A DNA stretch of 7,255 nt from a bacterium. GTDB lineage: Bacteria; JAHJDO01. The position numbers were made by a program, and so were the translations under genes. The notes beneath the pieces were generated by a model. The model was not told where the DNA came from and did no database searches. It was given only the letters and a program-made list of their open reading frames with translations. How positions within the stretch are numbered: the first letter of the stretch is position 1; each line of letters starts with the position of its first letter. Below, in pieces: positions 1 through 5,186 of this stretch. Location of the stretch: contig DAOVHI010000069.1 of NCBI GenBank assembly GCA_030671985.1, forward strand, positions 1 through 7,255, given 5' to 3'.

Positions 1-2
1 AT

Positions 3-638
3 ATTATCCGCAAATATCCTGATGGCCGTGTTGAGGTTATCTTTAAACCCATAAGCTCAGACAAAGTCTCGACTATGATTAAACAACTATGCCTTACGTA
101 TGAAAACAGCGTCAATCAATTGAAGTATCCTGAGCTCTACGCCGTTGCCTGTTTGGTGTTTGATTTCTTATGCATTCATCCATTCAGAGATGGTAATGGC
201 AGAGTATCCCGACTTTTGACACTATTGGCTCTCTATCAGCATGATTATCAGGTAACTAAATACATAAGTCTTGAGCGTATTACCGAACAATCAAAAGAAA
301 CATATTACGAATCACTGAATAAGAGTTCGCAAAAATGGCACCAGTCAAAGCATGATATTTTCCCATGGTTCAATTATTTTCTTGGAACAGTGCTTAGAGC
401 ATATAAGGAATTTGAAGAACGCGCAGGAAGCATAAAACCTGCAAGAGGGGTAAAAACAGAGATAATCACTACTGCTATTGAAAAGGAAGTTGGAGAGTTT
501 GCCATATCTGATATTGAAAGGTTATGTCCGGGAATAAGCCGAGATATGATCAGAGTCGTGTTCAGGCAATTGCAGAAAGAAAAGCGAATTGTCTGTCTTG
601 GCAAGGGACAGTCTGCAAAATGGAAACGAATAGGGTAA
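3..638 (+). CDS. Fic family protein with C-terminal winged helix (5' truncated by window)
   Basis: The frame is open from the first bases of the window to a TAA stop, giving 211 visible residues; the true start is upstream. The Fic signature HPFRDGNGRVSR lies at visible residues 59-70 and contains the catalytic His59 plus the D-G-N-G-R phosphate-binding residues, so the active site looks intact. Fic enzymes usually transfer AMP from ATP to a hydroxyl side chain of a target protein; the target here is unknown. About residues 150-211 look like a winged helix (ISDIERLCPGISRDMIRVVF, then a basic KRI..GKGQSAKWKR wing), as in the common Fic-plus-HTH proteins that may also bind DNA. An ATG at 75 exists, but the in-frame sequence before it (IIRKYPDGRVEVIF) reads as normal Fic protein, so it is internal. 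An inhibitory helix, if present, would be in the missing N-terminal part. No partner antitoxin gene is visible downstream. The family call is firm; the function is inferred. Confidence 0.93.
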   Translation: MIRKYPDGRVEVIFKPISSDKVSTMIKQLCLTYENSVNQLKYPELYAVACLVFDFLCIHPFRDGNGRVSRLLTLLALYQHDYQVTKYISLERITEQSKETYYESLNKSSQKWHQSKHDIFPWFNYFLGTVLRAYKEFEERAGSIKPARGVKTEIITTAIEKEVGEFAISDIERLCPGISRDMIRVVFRQLQKEKRIVCLGKGQSAKWKRIG

Positions 639-669
639 TAAATATATGAATGGGGTAAGGAATAGGGTA
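628..669 (+). repeat. Three G-rich decamers at the 3' end of the fic gene
   Basis: GAATAGGGTA occurs at 628-637 and again at 660-669, with a one-base variant, GAATGGGGTA, at 648-657. The first copy spans the stop codon of the Fic gene. A related GGGGTAGGGTA run occurs at 796-806. The remainder of the 639-856 spacer holds the heptads at 709-736 but no convincing gene or strong hairpin. The role is unknown and the repetition may be local duplication. Confidence 0.45.
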
Positions 670-708
670 GTAAGTCATTTTTGACATTTCCAGCCTTTTC
701 TCTTTTCA

Positions 709-736
709 TCACTGTTCACCGATTACTCATCACTTA
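709..736. repeat. Tandem heptanucleotide repeat (four units)
   Basis: Four back-to-back heptads, TCACTGT, TCACCGA, TTACTCA and TCACTTA, share the pattern T(C/T)AC(T/C)NN in strict 7-nt register. This resembles the short tandemly repeated repetitive sequences (STRR) known from cyanobacteria and seen as degenerate heptads between genes of other bacteria. It lies in the spacer between the Fic gene and the orphan gene at 857. The array is short and degenerate, so calling it a member of a dispersed family is inference. Confidence 0.45.
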
Positions 737-856
737 GTTTCTTCTTTATGGTTTGGGGGATGTGAAATTAAATTTATTGAAGTTTTAAATAATTTGGGGT
801 AGGGTAATATTAAGGTAGAAGCGAGCGTTTGATGATTGATGTTATGGGAGAAAATC

Positions 857-1408
857 ATGGATAATAAATTGCAAAAAAGTATTAATCGGGCAATCTCTTT
901 ATTGAACACGTCATCTAAATATGAAGATTATATTTCACTAAAATTATCTCCTCTCTCTCCTGGATGTTGTTGCTCCCATTGTTGGCCAGAGACATGGCAA
1001 ACAATCAATCAATTTATAGCTCCCTTTGTACCTGTACAACATGAAGACGATGCATTAATTGAAAAGGATGGAAATAAATTCGTTCTCGAATCTCACGAGA
1101 GTGGACTAGAAATTATATTTTTAATTGATCTGATTAAAACGTCAGCAGATTGCTTGAAATCAATAATCGAACTCATAATTGTTTCCGTTAATGCCATCTC
1201 GCAAGAGAAACGAAAACAACCTGCTCGAATAAAAATTTCAAAAAAACAAATTATCAAAGGGATAATTGATGAAGAAAATTTAGTAGAAATTGATCTTCCG
1301 CTTTCAAAAGATATCGAAAAAAAATTACAAAATAAGTTAAAGAATTTACTTGATGAAAAACCATGTTCGTCACGAAAGAAGAACAGAGACACATCTCTTT
1401 TTTCTTGA
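857..1408 (+). CDS. Hypothetical protein with Cys cluster and hydrophobic helix
   Basis: I do not recognise this 183-residue protein with confidence. The ATG at 857 is chosen because GGAG (847-850) sits 6 nt before it; a TTG at 836 and an ATG at 839 are in frame but lack a site of that quality. Visible parts are an N-terminal helical stretch (1-22), a Cys cluster C37-C38-C39 with H41 and C42 just before a Trp-rich stretch, a HESG motif at 80-83, a long hydrophobic amphipathic helix at about 84-115, a basic linker (117-130) and a charged helical tail. The HESG-plus-hydrophobic-helix arrangement could be a membrane-associating or oligomerising segment. The CCC.HC cluster could bind a metal, but there is no second cluster to complete a classic zinc finger. 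The last residues (SSRKKNRDTSLFS) overlap a weak hairpin and look poorly constrained, so the C-terminus may be altered. It lies between repeat-bearing spacers and has no functional neighbours, which suggests accessory DNA. Confidence 0.68.
   Translation: MDNKLQKSINRAISLLNTSSKYEDYISLKLSPLSPGCCCSHCWPETWQTINQFIAPFVPVQHEDDALIEKDGNKFVLESHESGLEIIFLIDLIKTSADCLKSIIELIIVSVNAISQEKRKQPARIKISKKQIIKGIIDEENLVEIDLPLSKDIEKKLQNKLKNLLDEKPCSSRKKNRDTSLFS
1385..1405 (+). terminator. Weak candidate intrinsic terminator overlapping a stop codon
   Basis: AGAGA (1385-1389) and TCTCT (1394-1398) can pair around a CACA loop and are followed at once by a T-rich run to 1406. Flanking A/T pairs can lengthen the stem with mismatches. 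The stem is short and AT-rich and it overlaps the TGA of the 857-1408 gene, so termination would be inefficient. Confidence 0.28.
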
Positions 1409-1435
1409 TCGACCTTTACTTTCAGAGAAAACAAA

Positions 1436-1551
1436 GGGACAGGCATGCCAGTCCCCTACATAGATTCCTGCTAAAAATCTGCAGGAATGACAGACGGGCA
1501 ACCGCAAGGGCTGCCCCTACGATCCTTAACCGCCAGCTAAAGCAGGCGGTT
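1436..1551. repeat. Cluster of four imperfect palindromes (REP/BIME-like)
   Basis: Four inverted repeats follow each other with little sequence between them. The first, 1436-1455, has GGGAC/GTCCC arms around the self-complementary GGCATGCC, with one A-A mismatch on the axis-flanking pair. The second pairs ATTCCTGC (1464-1471) with GCAGGAAT (1481-1488). The third, 1496-1516, has GGGCA/TGCCC arms and inner CC/GG around GCAA. The fourth, 1528-1551, has 10-nt arms starting AACCGCC, with one A-A mismatch and a TAAA loop. The stretch is clearly richer in G+C than its surroundings. These resemble dispersed extragenic palindromes found in many copies in bacterial genomes; copy number cannot be seen here. 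It fills most of the 1409-1620 spacer. The hairpins may also block read-through from the left part into the HTH gene. Confidence 0.62.
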
Positions 1552-1564
1552 GCGATGTTTTGCG

Positions 1565-1593
1565 TGTATTTGCAAAATATTTCTTGTATTTGC
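1565..1593 (+). promoter_or_regulatory. Direct repeat, candidate operator
   Basis: TGTATTTGC occurs exactly at 1565-1573 and 1585-1593, 20 bp apart, which is about two helical turns and so places both copies on one DNA face. The second copy overlaps the predicted -35 box of the HTH gene. This is the layout expected of an operator for a small autoregulating DNA-binding protein. The binding protein is inferred, not shown. Confidence 0.4.
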
Positions 1594-1612
1594 TTAGTTT
1601 TTCCGTTATAAT
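1584..1612 (+). promoter_or_regulatory. Sigma-70-type promoter, probably giving a leaderless mRNA
   Basis: A perfect TATAAT (1607-1612) lies 17 bp after TTGTAT (1584-1589), which matches the first three bases of the -35 consensus. Transcription would start about 7 nt past the -10 box, at about 1619-1620, directly at the ATG at 1621. No Shine-Dalgarno sequence lies between the -10 box and the ATG. Confidence 0.58.
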
Positions 1613-1620
1613 CCCAAATT

Positions 1621-1806
1621 ATGAATAAAGAAATAATGAATATTGCTGAGGTATCAAGATATCTTGGTTTCAGTCAGAGGAAAATTTATCAGTTAATAAA
1701 GGAAGGAAAGATTCCTGTCTCGAAAATTGGCGGACAGTATCGTTTTATTAAAGATGAAATATATTTGTGGCTGAGAAGATCCAGACCTGTAGTAAAAAAC
1801 AGCTGA
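1621..1806 (+). CDS. Excisionase-like helix-turn-helix DNA-binding protein
   Basis: This 61-residue protein is almost entirely one MerR/excisionase-type helix-turn-helix domain (HTH_17-like). A first helix (MNIAEVSRYLG, residues 6-16) is followed by the recognition helix (SQRKIYQLIKEG, 18-29) and the typical wing IPVSKIGGQYRF (31-42), then a closing helix IKDEIYLWLRRSR. It should bind DNA; its target is unknown. Stand-alone domains of this kind serve as phage or element excisionases, small repressors, or antitoxin-like regulators. The ATG lies about 8 nt downstream of a TATAAT box with no ribosome binding site, so translation is probably leaderless; an internal ATG at 1636 is possible but would cut close to the domain. 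The downstream 72-residue gene is 32 nt away and probably co-transcribed. No integrase is visible. Confidence 0.85.
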   Translation: MNKEIMNIAEVSRYLGFSQRKIYQLIKEGKIPVSKIGGQYRFIKDEIYLWLRRSRPVVKNS

Positions 1807-1838
1807 TGAACTTGATAATATACTGAAGGAAATTTCTA

Positions 1839-2057
1839 ATGAGAGAACTTGATTATGACAAATTTGCTTTGGAGAAAAAGACGAAGTTCTTTTCCCTAAA
1901 GGCTAAGCTTGGATATAAAAGGTCGTCCAGAAATAGGATTAGAAATATTCAAGAGAGAGACGCTTTAATGAAAATGGATAAAAAAAGATTTGAAGACAGG
2001 ATAAAATCCGGTGAGATAGAAATAATTAACAACAGGTTTTTTAAAGTGCATTTGTAA
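1839..2057 (+). CDS. Small basic hypothetical protein
   Basis: The 72-residue product is not recognised. It is strongly basic, with about a third Lys and Arg, no Cys, no signal peptide and no membrane segment. A Lys/Arg-rich middle (KAKLGYKRSSRNRIRNIQ, about 21-38) is followed by a charged probable helix and a short strand-like end (EIEIINNRFFKVHL). Such composition fits nucleic-acid binding, but that is inference. The start is supported by AAGGA (1826-1830) 8 nt before the ATG. It sits 32 nt behind the helix-turn-helix gene, so the two probably share an mRNA and may act together. Its stop is only 22 nt from the stop of the convergent AMMECR1 gene, with no terminator hairpin that I can see between them. 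Confidence 0.65.
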   Translation: MRELDYDKFALEKKTKFFSLKAKLGYKRSSRNRIRNIQERDALMKMDKKRFEDRIKSGEIEIINNRFFKVHL

Positions 2058-2079
2058 ACATGAGCGAAATAGACCCCTT

Positions 2080-2652
2080 TTACTTCTTTCCAAAAACCTG
2101 CGCGCTGAAGATGTGGATTTCGGTATCTTTATCCTTCCATGCATCCGGGGAAAGTCCAGCTTTATGACTGCAGAGACAGGATAGGAATTCTTCTTTTGAC
2201 CAGCCCGTTTCTTGAGCGACCTGTGGTAGGAATACTCCTTGATTAAAGCCTCTCTTTATTATTACTCCGTGTTCTCTCAAGTGAAATTCGTTAATATTAT
2301 TAATTTTTTTCGGACGAGTCAGAACAGATATCTCTATATCTATTTGTTCTAATTCATTCTCTGTAACGGCAGGAAATCTCGGGTCATCTGTCGCAGATTC
2401 AATTGCTATATTTCTGACTGTTTCCCAGAGAGGTATTGTGCCGATAATATTTCCTATACAGCCGCGTAATTGTCCTTTTTTATGCAGAGTTACGAAAGCT
2501 CCATATTCTTCATTTAATAGTTTATCATCAATTTTAAACGCTGGTATTTTGCCCGTTTTGATATATTTTTTCATAGTTTCTTCGGCAATTTTTAGCAAAA
2601 CTTGTTTTTGCTTACTGCTTAACATGGCTGTTAATTCCATTTTTGTTGACAC
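2080..2652 (-). CDS. AMMECR1 family protein (AmmeMemoRadiSam system protein A)
   Basis: The 190-residue protein carries the family hallmark LRGCIG at 62-67, then DPRFPAV (90-96), the strand IDIEISVLTRP (104-114), LPQVAQETGW (142-151) and the C-terminal HKAGL...W block; length and motif order match a full AMMECR1 domain. In many bacteria and archaea this protein is encoded with a Memo-like protein and a radical SAM enzyme (the AmmeMemoRadiSam set). Its biochemical role is not settled; Cys65 in the conserved loop is the obvious candidate functional residue. Neither partner is in this window. The start is uncertain: GTG at 2652 (with only GAG upstream) or ATG at 2640 (no clear site); both leave the domain whole. 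On the minus strand a TATATT box (complement of 2674-2679) could serve as its -10, overlapping the divergent promoter of the plus-strand operon, although no good -35 accompanies it. Confidence 0.92.
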   Translation of the reverse strand: MSTKMELTAMLSSKQKQVLLKIAEETMKKYIKTGKIPAFKIDDKLLNEEYGAFVTLHKKGQLRGCIGNIIGTIPLWETVRNIAIESATDDPRFPAVTENELEQIDIEISVLTRPKKINNINEFHLREHGVIIKRGFNQGVFLPQVAQETGWSKEEFLSCLCSHKAGLSPDAWKDKDTEIHIFSAQVFGKK

Positions 2653-2675
2653 ACTACTCGCTCTTATGCTATTAA
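2646..2675 (+). promoter_or_regulatory. Promoter of the microprotein-protease-tsaD operon
   Basis: A perfect -35 TTGACA (2646-2651) is followed after 18 bp by TATTAA (2670-2675), with a TG one base upstream of the -10 (2667-2668) as in extended -10 promoters. The start of transcription would be about 2682, leaving a leader of about 30 nt that includes AAGGAG (2701-2706) before the ATG at 2714. The -35 box overlaps the GTG start region of the divergent AMMECR1 gene. Confidence 0.55.
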
Positions 2676-2713
2676 TATAGCCTATTTATTGATTTTGAGA
2701 AAGGAGAAATTTT

Positions 2714-2809
2714 ATGCCGTGCGGGAAGAAAAAAAAGAGACATAAAATATCCACGCATAAGCGCAAGAAAAGACTGCGCAAGAATAGACATAAAAAGAAA
2801 ATAAGATAA
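2714..2809 (+). CDS. AURKAIP1/COX24-domain basic microprotein (ribosome-associated)
   Basis: This 31-residue protein runs MPCGKKKKRHKIS, then THKRKKRLRKNRHKKKIR, with about two thirds Lys, Arg and His. The pattern, a short GKKKKRHK start followed by STHKRKKR and a terminal RHKKK, matches the bacterial AURKAIP1/COX24-domain proteins. Mitochondrial relatives (mS38) and mycobacterial bS22 are small-subunit ribosomal components, so a role in binding rRNA is likely but inferred. Translation is well supported: AAGGAG (2701-2706) lies 7 nt before the ATG, and a good promoter lies upstream. The gene is short enough to be missed by routine gene callers. It is the first gene of the run, 24 nt ahead of the S41 protease gene, which has its own strong ribosome binding site. 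Confidence 0.85.
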   Translation: MPCGKKKKRHKISTHKRKKRLRKNRHKKKIR

Positions 2810-2833
2810 ATAATTATACATAGGAGTTGTCTT

Positions 2834-4105
2834 ATGTATCAGATCAAAACATCAATTATTAGGAAGATGCTGGTAATAGCTGTGATTATTACCGGTGTTA
2901 TTTGTTGTCTTCCTATCGAGGCTTCAAGTGAGGATATCTCGACCGACACAGGTATTTACCAAGAGCTTAAATTATTTGGTGATGTAATTACCGTTATACA
3001 ATCCTTTTATGTTAGAGAAGCCACGCCGCAAGAGCTTATCTACGGCGCTATCAATGGAATGTTAACGGGACTGGATTCATATAGTCAGTTTATGCCTCCG
3101 GACACTTATAAAGAAATGCAGGTAGAAACAAAAGGAGAGTTTGGAGGGGTAGGAATTGTCATCGGTATCAGAAATGGCCTATTGATTATAATTTCTCCGA
3201 TTGAAGATACTCCCGGATATCGGGCAGGGATTGAAGCAGGAGATGTGATTGCCGAAATAAATGGAAAATCAACACAAAAAATAACGCTTATGGAAGCCGT
3301 TAAAAAATTAAGGGGGCCAACGGGAACAAAAGTCGTAATGGGAATTGCAAGAAAAGGAGAAAAAGAGCTTCTTCACTTTGACATTGTGCGCGAAATTATA
3401 AAAATAAAGAACATAAAAAATGTCGAAGTATTGGATGATAATATAGGATATGCGCGAATAGTACATTTCAATCAGAAAGCGGCCGGTGAACTTAGGGAAG
3501 AAATCAGCTCTCTTTTAGAGAAGAAAATAGATGGATTGATTATTGATGTAAGGGGCAATCCAGGCGGATTATTGGACGCCTCTGTCAAAATAACAGATAT
3601 GTTTTTACCAAAAGGGAAACTCATCGTTTCTACAAAAGGGAGAAGGGAAGGGCAGAACGTAACATTCATCTCGCAGGACAAAGCTCTTTATCCCACGAAT
3701 ATGCCATTAGTTGTTCTTATAAACGGTGGAAGCGCCAGCGCTTCGGAAATTTTTGCCGGTGCAATGCAGGACTGGCATAGAGGCATTATATTAGGGACAA
3801 AATCATTTGGTAAAGGATCTGTTCAAACAGTTCTTCCTCTATCCGATGGCTCCGGCATAAGATTAACAACCGCTAAATATTATACTCCCAGCGGCCATTG
3901 TATTGATGAAGTTGGACTTACCCCTGACGTTACCCTGGAGATGTCAAAGGAGGAAAAAACTAAATTAATCGAAGCAAGAATTAAATCTATCGAAAATAAA
4001 GATAAATCAAAACACTCCATTCTAATCGGCGATAAACAACTTCAATCCGCGGTTAGAATAATAAAAGCTGCCAGAATAGTAGGGCAAAATTTAAAATCAA
4101 AATAG
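2834..4105 (+). CDS. ctpA: S41 family carboxy-terminal processing peptidase
   Basis: The 423-residue protein has the full layout of a CtpA/Prc-type serine protease. An N-terminal signal segment (basic RK at 10-11, hydrophobic 12-28, likely cleavage after IEA at 30) sends it across the inner membrane. A helical N-terminal region (about 40-95) is followed by a PDZ domain (about 98-180, with GGVGI and EDTPGYRAGIEAGDVI) and the protease core. The core contains DVRGNPGG (238-245), the nucleophile Ser302 within NGGSASASEIFAGAMQD, and Lys327 with Gln331 in SFGKGSVQ, the Ser-Lys-Gln triad of the family. It would trim or degrade periplasmic and envelope proteins from their C-termini; the substrates are unknown. 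The C-terminal 50 residues are charged and lineage-specific. AGGAG (2822-2826) lies 7 nt before the ATG. The cysteines at 24-25 do not make a proper lipobox. The symbol is by family; ortholog status is not proven. Confidence 0.95.
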   Translation: MYQIKTSIIRKMLVIAVIITGVICCLPIEASSEDISTDTGIYQELKLFGDVITVIQSFYVREATPQELIYGAINGMLTGLDSYSQFMPPDTYKEMQVETKGEFGGVGIVIGIRNGLLIIISPIEDTPGYRAGIEAGDVIAEINGKSTQKITLMEAVKKLRGPTGTKVVMGIARKGEKELLHFDIVREIIKIKNIKNVEVLDDNIGYARIVHFNQKAAGELREEISSLLEKKIDGLIIDVRGNPGGLLDASVKITDMFLPKGKLIVSTKGRREGQNVTFISQDKALYPTNMPLVVLINGGSASASEIFAGAMQDWHRGIILGTKSFGKGSVQTVLPLSDGSGIRLTTAKYYTPSGHCIDEVGLTPDVTLEMSKEEKTKLIEARIKSIENKDKSKHSILIGDKQLQSAVRIIKAARIVGQNLKSK

Positions 4106-4116
4106 CGCATTGTTAC

Positions 4117-4122
4117 AAGGAG
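4117..4122 (+). promoter_or_regulatory. Ribosome binding site that fixes the TTG start of tsaD
   Basis: AAGGAG lies 7 nt before TTG at 4130, and the protein read from that TTG starts exactly at the conserved N-terminal strand LILGIETSCDE. No ATG or GTG is available near it in frame, so the TTG start is well supported. Confidence 0.75.
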
Positions 4123-4129
4123 TTATAAA

Positions 4130-5128
4130 TTGCTAATTTTAGGAATAGAAACTTCTTGTGACGAAACTGCGGCAGGCATTGTAGAAAACGGAAGGCACAT
4201 TAAATCTAATGTGGTCAGCACCCAAATCGATATTCATAAAAAATTTGGGGGAGTGGTTCCTGAGCTTGCTTCACGAGCGCATACTGAACTGATTAGTCAT
4301 GTAATTTGCGAGGCTTTGGAAAAAGCAAATTGCAAATTGTCCGAAATTGATGCAGTAGCGGTTACGAATAGCCCAGGATTGGCAAATGCGCTTCTCGTAG
4401 GTACGGAGACGGCCAAAGCCCTGAGTTTTTCACTAGGTATCCCTCTTATAGCAGTCAATCACATACATGCACACTTGTATGCTAATTTTATGGAACAAAG
4501 CAGTATTATCTGTCCTGTTGTCGGTTTGATAATATCAGGCGGTCATACGGCAGTATTTTATATGGAAAATTGTAATAGTTATGTATTACTTGGGCAAACC
4601 TACGACGATGCGGCAGGTGAGGCTCTGGATAAAGTTGCAAAAATGCTGAACTTGGGCTATCCGGGCGGACCGGGAATATCAAAAAGAGCCGAAAAAGGCA
4701 GTTCCAAAGCCATAAACTTTCCAAGAGCGTTTCTTGGGAAGGATATTTACAACTTTAGTTTTAGCGGAATGAAGACATCTGTAGCCAGGCATATTGAACG
4801 CAATTTTGCCGGAAATTCAGAGGATATTAATGATATTTGCGCAGGATTTCAACAGTCGGTAATAGATGTTTTGATAAAAAAAATTATCGGCGCCGCAGAA
4901 CAAAAAAATGTAGAGACGATTTTAATCGGCGGCGGAGTTACTGCTAATGCAGAACTTCGAAAACAACTTTCTGAAATTTGTAAAGAAAAGGGCGTGAATT
5001 TGTTTTCCCCTTCATTAAAACTTTGCACGGACAATGCGGCAATGATAGCAGGTCTCGCATATTGCAGGTATAAAGAAAAGAAATTTGAGGATCTTACGCT
5101 GGATATATACCCGCAGTTCCGCAGTTGA
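4130..5128 (+). CDS. tsaD: tRNA N6-adenosine threonylcarbamoyltransferase TsaD
   Basis: TsaD (Gcp/Kae1) transfers the threonylcarbamoyl group to A37 of ANN-decoding tRNAs, making t6A; in bacteria it works with TsaB and TsaE and uses the adenylate made by TsaC. This 332-residue protein has the usual length and all the main motifs: IETSCDETA at the ASKHA-fold start (6-14), FGGVVPELASRAH (39-51), the metal-binding His111 and His115 in NHIHAHLYAN, SGGHT (136-140), YDDAAGEALDK (158-168), GYPGGPG (176-182), the IGGGVTAN nucleotide loop (266-273) and the third metal ligand Asp301 in TDNAAMIAG. Nothing essential is missing. It starts with TTG (see the AAGGAG site). It lies 24 nt behind the protease gene, so the two are probably co-transcribed. 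TsaB and TsaE are not in the window. Confidence 0.97.
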   Translation: MLILGIETSCDETAAGIVENGRHIKSNVVSTQIDIHKKFGGVVPELASRAHTELISHVICEALEKANCKLSEIDAVAVTNSPGLANALLVGTETAKALSFSLGIPLIAVNHIHAHLYANFMEQSSIICPVVGLIISGGHTAVFYMENCNSYVLLGQTYDDAAGEALDKVAKMLNLGYPGGPGISKRAEKGSSKAINFPRAFLGKDIYNFSFSGMKTSVARHIERNFAGNSEDINDICAGFQQSVIDVLIKKIIGAAEQKNVETILIGGGVTANAELRKQLSEICKEKGVNLFSPSLKLCTDNAAMIAGLAYCRYKEKKFEDLTLDIYPQFRS

Positions 5129-5153
5129 AAGTGTAAATGGTAGTTGATATACT
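5125..5153 (+). promoter_or_regulatory. Promoter for lysA-tyrS, overlapping the tsaD stop
   Basis: TTGAAA (5125-5130, five of six consensus bases) and TATACT (5148-5153, five of six) are exactly 17 bp apart, with TG one base before the -10 (5145-5146). The -35 box covers the end of tsaD. Transcription would begin near 5160, which leaves about 27 nt before the ATG at 5187 but only about 6 nt before the ATG at 5166. Read-through from the upstream operon remains possible because there is no terminator. Confidence 0.55.
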
Positions 5154-5186
5154 AGAAAGGTATTAATGGTGCGAAAGGATTTTTTT

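Noticed and set aside
674-685. GTCA-TTTT-TGAC as a terminator for the Fic gene
   Set aside because: The stem has only 4 bp, is not G+C-rich and is not followed by a T run.
374-712. Minus-strand open frame opposite the Fic gene
   Set aside because: It is antisense to a clear protein family and has no recognisable domain or start signal.
3-1408. Fic gene and the 857-1408 gene as a toxin-antitoxin pair
   Set aside because: They are separated by 218 nt with repeats, and the second protein lacks the inhibitory helix motif of known Fic antitoxins.
1093-1446. Minus-strand open frame opposite the orphan gene
   Set aside because: Its Phe/Ser/Ile-rich product is typical of the reverse complement of Lys/Glu-rich AT-rich coding sequence; the plus-strand frame has the better start site.
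1436-1551. CRISPR array
   Set aside because: The four units differ in sequence and length and there are no equal spacers or cas genes.
1363-1611. An 82-codon open frame on the plus strand across the palindrome cluster
   Set aside because: It overlaps the end of the orphan gene, runs through all four inverted repeats, has no good ribosome binding site and reads as low-constraint sequence; it is best seen as a chance frame.
2438-2680. Plus-strand open frame opposite the AMMECR1 gene
   Set aside because: It is antisense to a conserved family and overlaps the promoter region of the downstream operon.
2834-2911. Lipoprotein signal in the S41 protease
   Set aside because: The residues before Cys24 and Cys25 do not fit a lipobox; an ordinary signal peptide fits better.
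4506-5034. Minus-strand open frames inside tsaD
   Set aside because: They are shadows of a fully conserved gene and show no motif. The same applies to those at 3472-3681 and 5556-5795.
5129-5186. Lysine riboswitch upstream of lysA
   Set aside because: The leader is far too short for the lysine aptamer and no conserved core is visible.
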